Source of the DNA: Pararhizobium arenae
GTDB lineage: Bacteria; Pseudomonadota; Alphaproteobacteria; Rhizobiales; Rhizobiaceae
NCBI RefSeq assembly: GCF_001931685.1
Contig: NZ_MOOY01000002.1
Span: forward strand, 591,717 to 655,716
Reading direction: 5' to 3'
DNA: 64,000 bases
In this document: piece by piece, positions 1-10,162 of the stretch
Numbering within the stretch: position 1 is the first letter of the stretch
How the letters are laid out: the number at the start of each line of letters is the position of its first letter
Position numbers and translations under genes: made by a program
Notes under the pieces: model-generated
Database searches by the model: none
The model's input: the letters and a program-made list of their open reading frames with translations, nothing else
What the model was told of the DNA's origin: nothing

Positions 1-96
1 TGCGGGGCCTGTATCGTTAAATTTCGATATAGCGATATATGGATCGTCGTTTCACGATTTTAAAGGGATGGTTTTCTGATTTTCTGGAAGGCCGGC

Positions 97-219
97 AAAA
101 AAAAGAGGCCCGCAACGGTTTCGTTGGGGCCTGCTAGGTGTGAAGGTTAAAACCTCCAGAGGGGAACAGCTGCGGCGGTGGATACCGGGAGGAGAAGACC
201 ACCATGTGCCTCAGCTGTT
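97..219 (-). ncRNA. alpha-r14-like trans-acting sRNA, copy A
   Basis: On the minus strand this segment folds as an outer CAGCTG/CAGCTG stem and an inner GGTGG/CCACC stem. Its loop contains CTCCTCCC, complementary to a Shine-Dalgarno sequence. A short CCTCTGGAGG hairpin follows, then a GC-rich hairpin (107-131) with eight T residues on the transcript. The same architecture and much of the sequence recur at 910-1036. Anti-Shine-Dalgarno loops are the mark of the rhizobial alpha-r14 family (Smr14C/NfeR1), which represses target mRNAs by covering their ribosome binding sites. The family name is inferred from architecture and not from an alignment. Confidence 0.7.
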
Positions 220-222
220 TCT

Positions 223-250
223 AATATGGAGCGAGAGGGTAAATTTTCAA
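223..250 (-). promoter_or_regulatory. Predicted promoter of sRNA copy A
   Basis: On the minus strand TTGAAA (245-250) and CATATT (223-228) are separated by 16 bp. This places the start of transcription near 217-220, directly before the first CAGCTG stem of the sRNA. It is a vegetative sigma-70-like promoter for alphaproteobacteria. Confidence 0.5.
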
Positions 251-420
251 TGCCTGCTATCAAAAAAATCTGCTCTCGGCGTAATCGCGACGTTTCATGA
301 AATTTTCATGCCGCCACAATGGTTGTCTCCGTGCCCGGCTGCCATAGTTGCTTGGTCGATAGTATCCGGCAACCGTCCTCGGTGGCGATTGCCCAACGCG
401 AGCGAAAAGGGAGATTCGAT

Positions 421-852
421 ATGAAAATTCAGAAGAACGGTTCGGCGCATTGGACGGGCGGCCTGAAAGACGGCCAGGGTGAGGTTTCAACCGAAAGCGG
501 CGCCCTCAAGTCTCACCCTTACGGCTTCAAGACCCGGTTTGAGGGCGTGGTCGGCTCAAACCCGGAAGAACTGATCGGTGCTGCCCACGCGGCCTGCTTC
601 ACCATGGCCCTCTCGCTCATTCTCGGCGAAGCCGGTTTGACGGCGGAAAGCCTCGACACGAAGGCAGTCGTCACGCTGGAGAAAGTGGACGACGGTTTTG
701 CGATCACAGCCATCGAGCTGAACCTGACGGGCAAGGTGCCCGGCGCGGACGAGGCGACGTTCCAGGAGCTTGCCGGCAAGGCCAAGGCGGGATGCCCGGT
801 ATCGAAGGCACTTTCTGCGGTGCCGATCAGCCTGAATGCATCGCTTGTTTGA
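421..852 (+). CDS. OsmC/Ohr family peroxiredoxin-like protein
   Basis: This 143-residue protein belongs to the OsmC/Ohr family of thiol-dependent hydroperoxide reductases, which detoxify organic peroxides in the cytoplasm. The two redox cysteines are visible at about C59 (in AACFTMA) and C125 (in AGCPVSK), with the usual spacing. Length is normal for the OsmC branch. The ATG at 421 is preceded by an AAGGGAGA ribosome site; upstream in-frame codons have none. The gene stands alone between two alpha-r14-like sRNAs on the opposite strand. It is OsmC-like rather than Ohr-like because of the N-terminal sequence (KNGSAHWTGGLK); this subfamily call is moderately sure. Confidence 0.9.
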   Translation: MKIQKNGSAHWTGGLKDGQGEVSTESGALKSHPYGFKTRFEGVVGSNPEELIGAAHAACFTMALSLILGEAGLTAESLDTKAVVTLEKVDDGFAITAIELNLTGKVPGADEATFQELAGKAKAGCPVSKALSAVPISLNASLV

Positions 853-909
853 GGAGCACGTCGCGCGGCCGCTTCGTGCTGGCCGCGCGATCCCCTGCGG
901 AATCCGGGC

Positions 910-1036
910 AAAAAAAGAGGCCCACAAGAAGACTTGGGGCCTTTATAGTTTTGAAGGTAATTAAACCTCCAGAGGGGAACAGCTGCTGCGGTGGCACTGG
1001 GAGGAAAAAAGCCACCAAAAGTGCATCAGCTGGGTG
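910..1036 (-). ncRNA. alpha-r14-like trans-acting sRNA, copy B
   Basis: Second copy of the structured element at 97-219, about 0.8 kb away in the same orientation. On the minus strand it has the CAGCTG outer stem (1027-1032 starts it) and a GGTGGC/GCCACC stem whose loop contains TTCCTCCC. A CCTCTGGAGG hairpin and an intrinsic terminator (919-941) with seven T residues follow. A weak promoter (TTGCGA, 16 bp, GCATAC) lies just upstream near 1043-1070. Blocks from the terminator to the CAGCTG stem are nearly identical between the copies, while loops and spacers differ. This fits a duplicated regulatory RNA, not a protein gene. Confidence 0.7.
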
Positions 1037-1237
1037 CGGTATGCTGGTTTTTTGGGCGCTTCGCAATCAATGAATGCGCATGCCAGCCATGTGCCAGGCG
1101 CAGCCCTGCAAATAAAATATGCAAATCCGCTGAGATCGATAAAAGATTAACTTTGTCGATCTTAAAAATCTATAATAATCATAGAGTTGCGCGAGTTTTC
1201 GATTTCGCTGATTTTTTCGGCAGCGAAACTGCCGGGA

Positions 1238-2134
1238 TCAGAAGTTCCAGTTCCTTGCCTTGGCGACGATAAAATCGCGGAAGACCTTGAGCTTTGCGGC
1301 GTTCTTCATCTCGTCCGGATAGCAGAAATAGGTGTCGAAAGACGGAATATCGGCACCGATCGGCAGCTGAATCAGGCCGGGATCGCGACCGACGATATAA
1401 TCCGGCATCATGGCGATGCCGATACCGAGCAGGCAGGCGCGCTTGATCGAGGTCTGGCTGTTGATCTGCAGATGCGAAGGTCGGGGATTGTCCGAATCAC
1501 GGCCGGCGATCTCCAGCCAGTTGACGTCGAGCAGATAGTTGGGTGCCGGTTCGCCGAAGGTGATGATCCGGTGATTGTCGAGATCCTCGACCGACTGCGG
1601 CTCGCCGTATTTGTTGATGTACGAGGGCGCGGCGTAGACGTGCATGTGCACGGTAAAGAGCTTGCGCTGGATGAGGTCCGATTGCTGCGGCTGGCGCAGG
1701 CGGATGGCGCAATCGGCGTGGCGCATGTTCACATCCAGTTCCTCGTTGTCGAGAATGAGCTGGACCTGCATTTCCGGATAGAGCGACAGGAACTCCTGCA
1801 CCTTGTCGGTGAGCCAGCCCTGACCGAGACCAACTGTCGTGGTGATGCGCAGCTTGCCGCTGGGCTTGTCGGTGTTCTCGGTCAGCTGGACCTTGACACT
1901 TTCGAGCTTCATCAGAACTTCGTGGGCGGTGCGATAGAGGATTTCACCCTGCTCGGTCAGGATCAGGCCGCGCGCATGGCGGTGAAACAGCTTGAGGCCC
2001 ACGTCCTGCTCGAGCGAGGAAACCTGACGGCTGATCGCCGACTGGGAGAGGTGAAGCTTGTCTGCCGCATGGGTGAATGAACCAGCCTCTGCCGCCGCAT
2101 GAAAAATGCGAAGTTTATCCCAGTCTAGCGGCAT
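1238..2134 (-). CDS. lsrB: LysR family regulator LsrB/VtlR
   Basis: A 298-residue LysR-type transcriptional regulator. The N-terminal winged helix-turn-helix is clear (residues about 1-60, including AADKLHLSQSAISRQVSSLE), followed by a substrate-binding effector domain. The sequence and the position beside trxB match LsrB of Sinorhizobium meliloti and VtlR of Brucella/Agrobacterium. These control redox and symbiosis or virulence genes and activate AbcR-type small RNAs. The ATG at 2134 is chosen because GGGGGAA stands 5 bp upstream; an ATG five codons earlier is less likely. The product acts on DNA in the cytoplasm. Orthology is inferred from recognised sequence and gene order. Confidence 0.88.
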   Translation of the reverse strand: MPLDWDKLRIFHAAAEAGSFTHAADKLHLSQSAISRQVSSLEQDVGLKLFHRHARGLILTEQGEILYRTAHEVLMKLESVKVQLTENTDKPSGKLRITTTVGLGQGWLTDKVQEFLSLYPEMQVQLILDNEELDVNMRHADCAIRLRQPQQSDLIQRKLFTVHMHVYAAPSYINKYGEPQSVEDLDNHRIITFGEPAPNYLLDVNWLEIAGRDSDNPRPSHLQINSQTSIKRACLLGIGIAMMPDYIVGRDPGLIQLPIGADIPSFDTYFCYPDEMKNAAKLKVFRDFIVAKARNWNF

Positions 2135-2243
2135 TCTTTCCCCCAACATGGGCTTGCGGCGGAAACGCGATTGCGTTCCGCCGGAAGCTGATCAGTCTGT
2201 TCCCACGTCGAAGGATTTGAAACCCTTCGACAATTCGCGGCTT

Positions 2244-3218
2244 CTATTCGGCCGCAATTGCGACAGGCATGTGGCCTGCCAAAAACTTTTCGGCTTCAAG
2301 CGCCGCCATGCAGCCCATGCCGGCGGCGGTGATCGCCTGACGGTAGATGTCGTCGGTCACGTCGCCCGCGGCAAACACGCCGGGGATGTCGGTTGCGGTC
2401 GAATCGGGCGCCGTCCAGAGGTAGCCGTTGGGTTTCAGGCGCAGTTGGTCCTTGAACAGTTCCACGGCCGGTGCATGGCCGATGGCGACGAACACGCCAT
2501 CGATCGGCATTTCGCTCACAGCGCCCGTCTTGGTGTTGCGCAGCTTCACGCCATTGACCGAAGCCGGCATCGGCGGCTTGGGCGGCGTGCCCAGATATTC
2601 GGTGACTTCGTGATCCCAGAGAACCTTCACGTTCTCCTTGGCGAACAGGCGTTCCTGAAGGATTTTCTCCGAACGGAAGCTGTCGCGGCGGTGCACGACC
2701 GTCACGGTTTTGGCAAGGTTGGAGAGATAGAGAGCCTCCTCGACAGCCGAATTGCCGCCACCGACGACGATGACGTCCTTGTTGCGGTAGAAGAAGCCGT
2801 CGCATGTAGCGCAGGCAGAGACGCCAAAGCCCTGGAAGGTGTGTTCGGTCTCGATACCAAGCCACTTGGCCTTGGCACCGGTGGCGATCACCACGACATC
2901 GGCGGTCCAGTCGGTGCCGCTATCGGTCGTCAGCCTGAAGGGGCGCGTGGAGAAATCGACGCTGGTGACGAGGTCGTTGACGATCTCGGCGCCAACATGC
3001 TGCGCCTGCTTCAGCATCTGCTCCATCATCCAGGGCCCCTGAACGGGATCCGCGTAACCCGGATAGTTCTCGACATCCGTCGTGATCATCAACTGGCCGC
3101 CCTGTTCCATGCCGGCGATCAGCACAGGGTTGAGCATGGCGCGCGCCGAATAGATCGCGGCAGTGTAGCCGGCGGGGCCGGAGCCGATGATGAGAACTTT
3201 GGTGTGACGGGCAGTCAT
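2244..3218 (-). CDS. trxB: Thioredoxin-disulfide reductase
   Basis: A 324-residue NADPH-dependent flavoprotein that reduces thioredoxin. The FAD-binding motif GSGPAGYTAA is near residue 12, the redox-active pair is CATC (C136/C139), and the NADPH-binding GGGNSAVEEA and C-terminal GVFAAGDVTD motifs are present. Length is normal. Start at 3218 gives the standard N-terminus MTARHTKVLIIGSG. It lies about 110 bp upstream of lsrB on the same strand and is divergent from the Lrp gene, the arrangement found in other rhizobia, which ties it to the LsrB redox circuit. Confidence 0.96.
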   Translation of the reverse strand: MTARHTKVLIIGSGPAGYTAAIYSARAMLNPVLIAGMEQGGQLMITTDVENYPGYADPVQGPWMMEQMLKQAQHVGAEIVNDLVTSVDFSTRPFRLTTDSGTDWTADVVVIATGAKAKWLGIETEHTFQGFGVSACATCDGFFYRNKDVIVVGGGNSAVEEALYLSNLAKTVTVVHRRDSFRSEKILQERLFAKENVKVLWDHEVTEYLGTPPKPPMPASVNGVKLRNTKTGAVSEMPIDGVFVAIGHAPAVELFKDQLRLKPNGYLWTAPDSTATDIPGVFAAGDVTDDIYRQAITAAGMGCMAALEAEKFLAGHMPVAIAAE

Positions 3219-3447
3219 GGCGGATATCCTGTGTGGTGTTGCCGGCGATCTGCGTGCATTAGCACGGCGCCAGCCTGATCTTACCGTCATTTATGAACGC
3301 AGGGGCGTTATATTCAAGTCCGGCCCGCATGTTACCAACAATGCAGGTTCCGGAACGGGCAATTTCTGTCGGCAGAATCCAAATTTTCTTGCGTAGGAGG
3401 GACATTTTAGTCCACATGCGCAAGATCACGACAGGAAAGGGCAAACA

Positions 3448-3915
3448 GTGTTTCGTGCGGAACTGGATGCGATCGATCTCAAAATCCTTCGGGAATTGCA
3501 GGCCGACGGGCGCATGACCAATGTGGAACTCGCGACCCGCGTCGGCATATCGGCTCCCCCCTGTCTGAGACGGGTTCGCAAGCTCGAAGAAAGCGGCGTG
3601 ATCGAAGGCTATCACGCGCATTTGAACGGCCCGATGCTCGGCTTCGATCTGGTTGCCTTCTGCATGGTGGGCCTGCGGCATCAGTCCGAGGCCAATCTCA
3701 AGTCCTTCGCCGCGGCAACGTCATCCTGGCCGCTGGTACGGTCCGCCTGGATGGTTTCGGGCGAAAGCGATTTCCTGTTGCATTGTCTGGCAGAAAACCT
3801 GACCCAGTTTCAGGATTTCGTCATCGAGGTGCTGACGGCCAATGAGCACGTCGATACCGTGCGCACCATGTTGACCATCCGTCAGGTCAAGAAGGACGGC
3901 CTGGTCGATCTCTGA
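3448..3915 (+). CDS. Lrp/AsnC family transcriptional regulator
   Basis: A 155-residue Lrp/AsnC regulator. The N-terminal winged HTH (DAIDLKILRELQADGR, then ELATRVGISAPPCLRRVRKLE) is followed by a RAM ligand-binding domain (about residues 70-150). It starts with GTG, with AGGAAAGG about 8 bp upstream. It is divergent from trxB and its last 29 bp overlap the 3' end of the converging ELM1-family gene. It probably regulates a nearby or amino-acid-related gene; the ligand cannot be told from sequence. Confidence 0.92.
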   Translation: MFRAELDAIDLKILRELQADGRMTNVELATRVGISAPPCLRRVRKLEESGVIEGYHAHLNGPMLGFDLVAFCMVGLRHQSEANLKSFAAATSSWPLVRSAWMVSGESDFLLHCLAENLTQFQDFVIEVLTANEHVDTVRTMLTIRQVKKDGLVDL

Positions 3916-4873
3916 GAAACCGTTGCCACCGCGCCAGGATTTCTGAGGCCAGCATCGGCGTCGAATTGACCGGCGTGTGATTTCCGGTCGCCGGTGCGTC
4001 GGGAAATCGTCCGATTGTCGCTTCCTTCGAAAGCGCTGCAAGGAAGCTTTCGATTTTTCGATGACCGCCGGATGGGTGGAAAACCTGTACGGGAACGCCA
4101 AGCGCTGCCGCCTCACCGACCATGTTGGTGGAGTCGCCTGTCACGATGATCTCATCCGCGAGAGCAAGGTAGCCAAGAAGCGGATTTTGGCCTCGCCCGT
4201 CCCATAGCCGAACCTGTTTATGTGTGGACAGCGTTTGCAGCGCCTCCGCCAAAGCAAGCGGCGTACGGCGGGATGTTGTGATCATGAGGGAAGACCCGCT
4301 TTCGATCTTGCGCTCGAGGCCGGTTACGAACCGCTTGATATCCGCCTCGGTAAAACGGTGATGCCTGCTGTCTCCACCGGCAAGAACGGTGATGCGGGGG
4401 CGGGGCAGCGAAGCCTTCGATGCTTCGACCGCGGCGCGTGCCTCTGCCAGCCGTTGTGGCGAAAGTCTGTTGGGAGCCGTCGTCACCGCGATCACGTTTT
4501 CACCGCGCGGCTTATCGTGCCGTTGCACGATAAGAAGATCGCCGCCATGCCCGCGAATGCGCGGATCCTTGAAAATGACGCAGAAAGTCTCCGGCGACAG
4601 CGTCTTCAGCTTTCGCAGATAGGCGATGGCGCGCCTTCCGGTGGCAAGGCAGATATCCGGCCAGGGTTGGGCCAGCGGCGAATCTTTCCTGTTCGGTGCA
4701 TCCTTTGGATCGATGGGCCCCCAGGGCATCAGCCAGGCGAACGCGGCTCTGGGATGAACGCGGCGCACGATCGGGGTAACACCCATGGCTTCGGCTAGTC
4801 CGACAAGCGGTTGTTCATCGCCCGCTTTGCCATCGGTCAGGACCCAGACTGAGGGACGCAGAGCCTCCTGCAA
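3887..4873 (-). CDS. ELM1/GtrOC1 family nucleoside-diphosphate-sugar epimerase-like protein
   Basis: A 328-residue member of the bacterial family related to the mitochondrial fission protein ELM1, which has a GT-B glycosyltransferase-like fold. Typical motifs are VWVLTDGKAGDEQP at the N-terminus, a central LATGRR, VLAGGDSRHHRF, and near the C-terminus VTGDSTNMVGEAAALGVPV, which resembles a sugar-nucleotide binding site. It lies 2 bp downstream of a GT4 gene and so is probably co-transcribed with the polysaccharide glycosyltransferases. No biochemical function is established for the family; a role in envelope polysaccharide is inferred from context. Confidence 0.85.
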   Translation of the reverse strand: MQEALRPSVWVLTDGKAGDEQPLVGLAEAMGVTPIVRRVHPRAAFAWLMPWGPIDPKDAPNRKDSPLAQPWPDICLATGRRAIAYLRKLKTLSPETFCVIFKDPRIRGHGGDLLIVQRHDKPRGENVIAVTTAPNRLSPQRLAEARAAVEASKASLPRPRITVLAGGDSRHHRFTEADIKRFVTGLERKIESGSSLMITTSRRTPLALAEALQTLSTHKQVRLWDGRGQNPLLGYLALADEIIVTGDSTNMVGEAAALGVPVQVFHPSGGHRKIESFLAALSKEATIGRFPDAPATGNHTPVNSTPMLASEILARWQRFLRDRPGRPS

Positions 4874-4875
4874 CT

Positions 4876-6027
4876 CTAGCCCCCTATGCCGAGAATGCGC
4901 GTGTAGGCCGAAAACTCCTTTTCGAGCATCATGCGCGTGGTGAAGTTCTCGATGATGTTGCGGCGTCCTGCTGAACCTATGGCAGTCCGCCGTGCGGGAT
5001 CAGTGAAAGCATCATCCAAAGCGCGGGCCAGGGCAGGGGCGTCGTTTGGTGGAACGAGCCAGCCAGTTTGGCCCGCGATCACGGTTTCCCGACTGCCGCC
5101 ATGATCCGTGGCGACAACCGGAATGCACATGGCTTGCGCCTCAATTGCTGCGCGTCCAAAGGCTTCGGGCCGAGTGGACGCGGACACCGCAAGGTCTGAA
5201 GCGGCAAGCACGGCGGGAATGTCGCGGCGACTGCCCGCAAATGTTACCCGTTCACCCAAACCAAGCGCGGCAGCCTTGTCCTTCAGTTCGCCGAGATAGC
5301 CATCGTCCCCCCCACCGACCAAGGCGAGATGTGCCCCAATATCCTTCATCAGGGAAAAAGCCTCCAGCAACACCATATGCCCTTTCCACCCCGTGAGCCG
5401 ACCGACCATCACGATCAAGGGGCGATCAGCGCTGCCGCCGAGTTGCAAGCGAATGTCAGTGCGCTGTTGGGTCGTTATGGCGTCAGGGTTGAAAACGTCA
5501 GGATCGATGCCGCGCGGGGCGACAATGACGGAATCCGAGGGATAGCCGTAGACATCCATGATGTGGTTGCGAATGAACTGCGAATTGGCAATGACCACCG
5601 GGGTTCGCAGCATGCCGCTGTTATAGAATCGTTTGAGGGCATTGCCATGACTGTAAACGCCATGGAACGTGGTGACGAACCGTGCCTTCCGGCGTGCAAG
5701 CTTGAGGGCAAGAAGGCCAGCCCAGGCCGGAGCCCTGCTACGCGCATGGACAATGTCTATATCGTGCGCGTCGATAACACGGGAAAGAGCGCGCGCCGCG
5801 GACAAAAGGCCCCAAGGAGATTTCGAGCCGACCGTTATCTGAAGATGATGCGCCCCCGCCTTTTCAGCCTGAGACACAAGCGGCCCGCCGGCACTTGCAA
5901 TCCAGTTCTCGATACCTTTACCGGAAAGATATTCCGCCATTTCCACAGCACTTCGTTCCACACCGCCATCTCCAAGCGCGGGAACGAGTTGCAGAATGCG
6001 CTGTTGGCTATGCTCGTTGTTCATCAT
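4876..6027 (-). CDS. Glycosyltransferase family 4, LPS-type
   Basis: A 383-residue GT-B glycosyltransferase of family 4. The N-terminal acceptor domain carries GDGGVERSAVEMAEYL. The C-terminal donor domain has VGRLTGWKGH and the EX7E region RPEAFGRAAIEAQAMCIPVVATDHGG. Such enzymes add a sugar from a nucleotide donor at the cytoplasmic face during lipopolysaccharide core or O-chain synthesis. Its start overlaps the stop of the upstream GT4 gene by ATGA, indicating translational coupling. Substrates are unknown. Confidence 0.92.
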   Translation of the reverse strand: MMNNEHSQQRILQLVPALGDGGVERSAVEMAEYLSGKGIENWIASAGGPLVSQAEKAGAHHLQITVGSKSPWGLLSAARALSRVIDAHDIDIVHARSRAPAWAGLLALKLARRKARFVTTFHGVYSHGNALKRFYNSGMLRTPVVIANSQFIRNHIMDVYGYPSDSVIVAPRGIDPDVFNPDAITTQQRTDIRLQLGGSADRPLIVMVGRLTGWKGHMVLLEAFSLMKDIGAHLALVGGGDDGYLGELKDKAAALGLGERVTFAGSRRDIPAVLAASDLAVSASTRPEAFGRAAIEAQAMCIPVVATDHGGSRETVIAGQTGWLVPPNDAPALARALDDAFTDPARRTAIGSAGRRNIIENFTTRMMLEKEFSAYTRILGIGG

Positions 6028-7088
6028 CGAGGGCTCACGTTTACCGCATCACCCAATATGTCGTCCATAATCGCGTGGAGGCGCTTTGAAAGCGAACCGC
6101 GGGCATGGTTCGCGAGTACATGGGCGCGGCCTGCCGACGCGTTCCGAATTGCCGATTGCGGGCTCTCGATATAGCCCGCGATTCTATCCGTCAGTTGTTC
6201 GATGTCTTCCGGCGGCACCAGTCTGCCGTTCCGATCGTCGATGATGATTTCGTCAGTCCCTTTGATGCTGGTCGCCACCACGGGAACACCGGCTCCCATC
6301 GCTTCAAGCAGCATAAGGGGGAATCCTTCTTGTCTGGACGGGAAGACGAAAACATCAGCCGACGTCAAAAGACCGGACAGATCGTTGCTCCAACCCGAAA
6401 AGGTGACACGATCTTGCAAGCCAAGTTCGCGGGTCAACTCCTTAAGCCTCGGGCCTTCTTCGCCATCTCCGGCTATTGTTGCCCGGAACGCTATTTTCCG
6501 CGCGGCGAGCCTCGCTAGGGCTCGCAAGAGCAGATCGAACCCTTTTTTTGGATGCAGGCGTCCAGCGGCAACGATGTGGGCAGGGCCTTCATGAGCGAAA
6601 GGCGTAGCGCTGTGGGTTGGCACAGAAACAGTGTTGTGAAGAACATGGATCCGATGCGGGGGGATCCCCTTGCTTCGAACCAAGTCGGCGAGATGGTTTG
6701 CAACGCAGATATAATGCGTGCGCTTTAGATCAACATCGAAGCTTGGTTTGTGAATGCAGGCGACCAGCTTGGTGGGTGGAGCGGATAACCGAGCCATGAT
6801 GCGATAGGCCCGCTGGCCATGGCATAGTGCGGCGGATACCCGGTCTTTGCCAAGCCTGATTCTGGCTATCGCCCGCGTCAAGGGATCCCAATCGCTCCAA
6901 ACTGGAATGACAGTCGAACCAAGTTCTCGGCCTGCGAGCTTCGCAGTTGCGCCATTTGCTTTGAGAACTGCGCGGCATTGGCCGTTATGCTCAACCGCAT
7001 AGCTGGCGAGTGCTGCCTGATAGTCTAGAAACACGCGTTCGAGACCGCCTAGTCTGCCACCTAGCATTACATGCAGCAAACTTACCAT
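6024..7088 (-). CDS. Glycosyltransferase family 4
   Basis: A 354-residue GT4 glycosyltransferase. It has the N-terminal LGGRLGGLERVFLDY, the donor-domain AAGRLHPKKGFDLLLRAL, and the EX7E motif SRQEGFPLMLLEAMGAGVPVV. It is the first gene of a minus-strand run (this gene, the second GT4, the ELM1-family gene) and is divergent from a DxD glycosyltransferase at 7270. The start is the first ATG of the frame. It probably acts in cell-surface polysaccharide assembly with its neighbours; sugar specificity is not visible. Confidence 0.92.
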   Translation of the reverse strand: MVSLLHVMLGGRLGGLERVFLDYQAALASYAVEHNGQCRAVLKANGATAKLAGRELGSTVIPVWSDWDPLTRAIARIRLGKDRVSAALCHGQRAYRIMARLSAPPTKLVACIHKPSFDVDLKRTHYICVANHLADLVRSKGIPPHRIHVLHNTVSVPTHSATPFAHEGPAHIVAAGRLHPKKGFDLLLRALARLAARKIAFRATIAGDGEEGPRLKELTRELGLQDRVTFSGWSNDLSGLLTSADVFVFPSRQEGFPLMLLEAMGAGVPVVATSIKGTDEIIIDDRNGRLVPPEDIEQLTDRIAGYIESPQSAIRNASAGRAHVLANHARGSLSKRLHAIMDDILGDAVNVSPR

Positions 7089-7269
7089 ATGTTTTCCTCA
7101 GAATTCTCTTGTGCAAGCCGCTCTCAGACGGGGGCTGTACCGGTTGGTCAGTGGACGTTCGACCGCGATGCATAAGTCAGTTGTGGGTAAAGTGCTAGCA
7201 CTGTTCAGTAGCCGGCAATTGTAATAAGGACGCGTCATTGGCGGCGAGATTCAGGCGGAGGGTGATCAG

Positions 7270-8004
7270 ATGCAGACCATTGTATGTATCAAGTGGGGAA
7301 CGCGATATCCTGGGGATTACGTCAACCGGCTGTGGTCCATGATCAAGCGCAACACCTCCCGTCCCACGCGGCTTGTCTGCTTTACGGATGATGCCGATGG
7401 CATCGATCAGGCTGTCGGCGTGTTCCCACTGCCTCACATCGTGCTGCCTGAAGCGGTCATGTGGAAACCTTGGCGCAAAGTCTCGCTATGGCAGGCGCCC
7501 TTGGCCGATATCGAGGGCGACGCGTTGTTTCTCGACCTGGATGTCGTCATTACCGGCTCACTCGACGCCTTCTTCGACTATGAGCCTGAGAAAACTTTCT
7601 GCATTGCCGAGAACTGGTCGCAGCTTGGCAAGGGGATCGGCAACACGTCCGTCTATCGCTGGCGTGTCGGAACAAACACGCACATTTACGATAATTTCAT
7701 GCGAGACGGCGATGCCTACGTCGACAAGTACCGGATTTCGCAGAAGTACATATCCGCTGAAGTCGACGACATGACCTATTGGCCGTCATCCTGGAGCGCA
7801 AGCTTCAAGCACACCCTGTTGCCACGCTGGCCTTTGAACTTCTTCCAGGTGCCGTCTCTCCCCAAGGATACCCGTGTTGTCGCCTTTACCGGAAAGCCTG
7901 ATCCGGACGAGGCGGAAATCGGCAAGTGGCCAACAAGGGTCTGGTGGAAGCGTCTTTACAAACACGTGCGCGCCACCCCTTGGATCACCGAGCATTGGCG
8001 CTAA
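7270..8004 (+). CDS. DxD-motif glycosyltransferase
   Basis: A 244-residue protein with a GT-A type fold signature: IVCIKWGTRYPGDYVNRL at the N-terminus and LFLDLDVVITGSLD near residue 90, where DLDVV is the metal- and nucleotide-sugar-binding DxD motif. The C-terminus is basic and tryptophan-rich (GKWPTRVWWKRLYKHVR), suggesting contact with membrane or lipid acceptor. A GGAGGG ribosome site precedes the ATG. It is monocistronic between convergent fcl and divergent GT4 genes. It belongs to the polysaccharide block, with unknown specificity. Confidence 0.85.
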   Translation: MQTIVCIKWGTRYPGDYVNRLWSMIKRNTSRPTRLVCFTDDADGIDQAVGVFPLPHIVLPEAVMWKPWRKVSLWQAPLADIEGDALFLDLDVVITGSLDAFFDYEPEKTFCIAENWSQLGKGIGNTSVYRWRVGTNTHIYDNFMRDGDAYVDKYRISQKYISAEVDDMTYWPSSWSASFKHTLLPRWPLNFFQVPSLPKDTRVVAFTGKPDPDEAEIGKWPTRVWWKRLYKHVRATPWITEHWR

Positions 8005-8044
8005 TGCGGAAAGACGAATGCCTCTCCTGAGGTCGTTCGTGGGG

Positions 8045-8979
8045 TCAGGTTTTTGCGCTATTCAAGTACCATTGATAGGCGAGGGAGATGCCTTGCCGAA
8101 GTTCAGTCTTAGGCTCCCAGCCCATGGCGGCCAGTCTTGCATTCGACATGAGCTTGCGTGGCGTTCCATCCGGTTTTGACGGATCCGTCTCTATACGTCC
8201 GTGAAAGCCGACCACCTCGGCAACAAGTTTCATCAGGTCAAGAATAGAGATATCTTCGCCGGAACCGACATTGATGTGTTCGTAGCCCTCGTAATGCTTC
8301 AGAAGAAAGACAAGCGCATCCGCGCAATCTTCACTGAAAAGGAACTCGCGGCGAGGCGACCCGGTACCCCAGATAACGACATGATCAGCGCCACCGCATT
8401 TTGCTTCGTGTGCCTTGCGAATCAAGGCGGGCAACACATGACTGGTCTGCAGGTCGAAATTATCGTTCGGTCCATAGAGGTTGGTCGGCATAGCGGATAT
8501 GAAGCGGGCACCGTGCTGCTTCATGTAAGCTTGGCAAAGCTTGATTCCGGCGATTTTCGCGATTGCGTACCACTCGTTCGTCGGCTCCAGAACGCCGGTC
8601 AGGAGAGAGTCTTCCGCGATCGGCTGTTCGGCAAACTTCGGGTAAATGCAGCTGGAGCCCAGGAAAAGCAGCTTTTCTACACCTGACTCGTAAGCTGATT
8701 TGATAACGTTCAGTTCCATCGAGAGATTGCGTTGCAAAAATTCGACAGGCTCCCGGTCGTTGGCAAGAATGCCACCAACCTTGGCAGCCGCCATGACGAC
8801 GGCGTCCGGCCGTTGGGTCTCGAAGAACCGTTCTACCTCGACTTGGCGTTCGAGATTAACCACATCACGTGCTGCGGTAACCACGTCGCAACCTTCTGAA
8901 GCGAGTTGTTTCGCAACGGCGCTTCCCACCATGCCGCGGTGCCCCGCAACGAAAACCCGCTTTCCACGAAGCTCGTACA

Positions 8980-8980
<1 letters not shown>
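8045..8980 (-). CDS. fcl: GDP-L-fucose synthase
   Basis: A 311-residue short-chain dehydrogenase/epimerase that converts GDP-4-keto-6-deoxy-D-mannose to GDP-L-fucose with NADPH. The nucleotide-binding GHRGMVGSAV is near residue 13. The catalytic YxxxK is in NEWYAIAKIAG, with the serine in LGSSCIYP. The substrate-binding NLYGPNDNFD and the C-terminal DGTPRKLM are conserved. Its ATG overlaps the stop of gmd (TAATG), so the two successive steps of the pathway are translationally coupled. Confidence 0.96.
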
Positions 8981-10089
<1,109 letters not shown>

Positions 10090-10162
10090 CTAATGCGACC
10101 GTGATCAACCGCTCGCTATCGCTTCGCGCGAGGCCGATCACGCGCGCGAAGGACCGGTCGCA

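Noticed and set aside
1187..2080. Long plus-strand frame opposite lsrB
   Set aside because: It is an antisense shadow of a strongly supported LysR gene; similar long antisense frames opposite trxB, carB and dnaG were dropped for the same reason.
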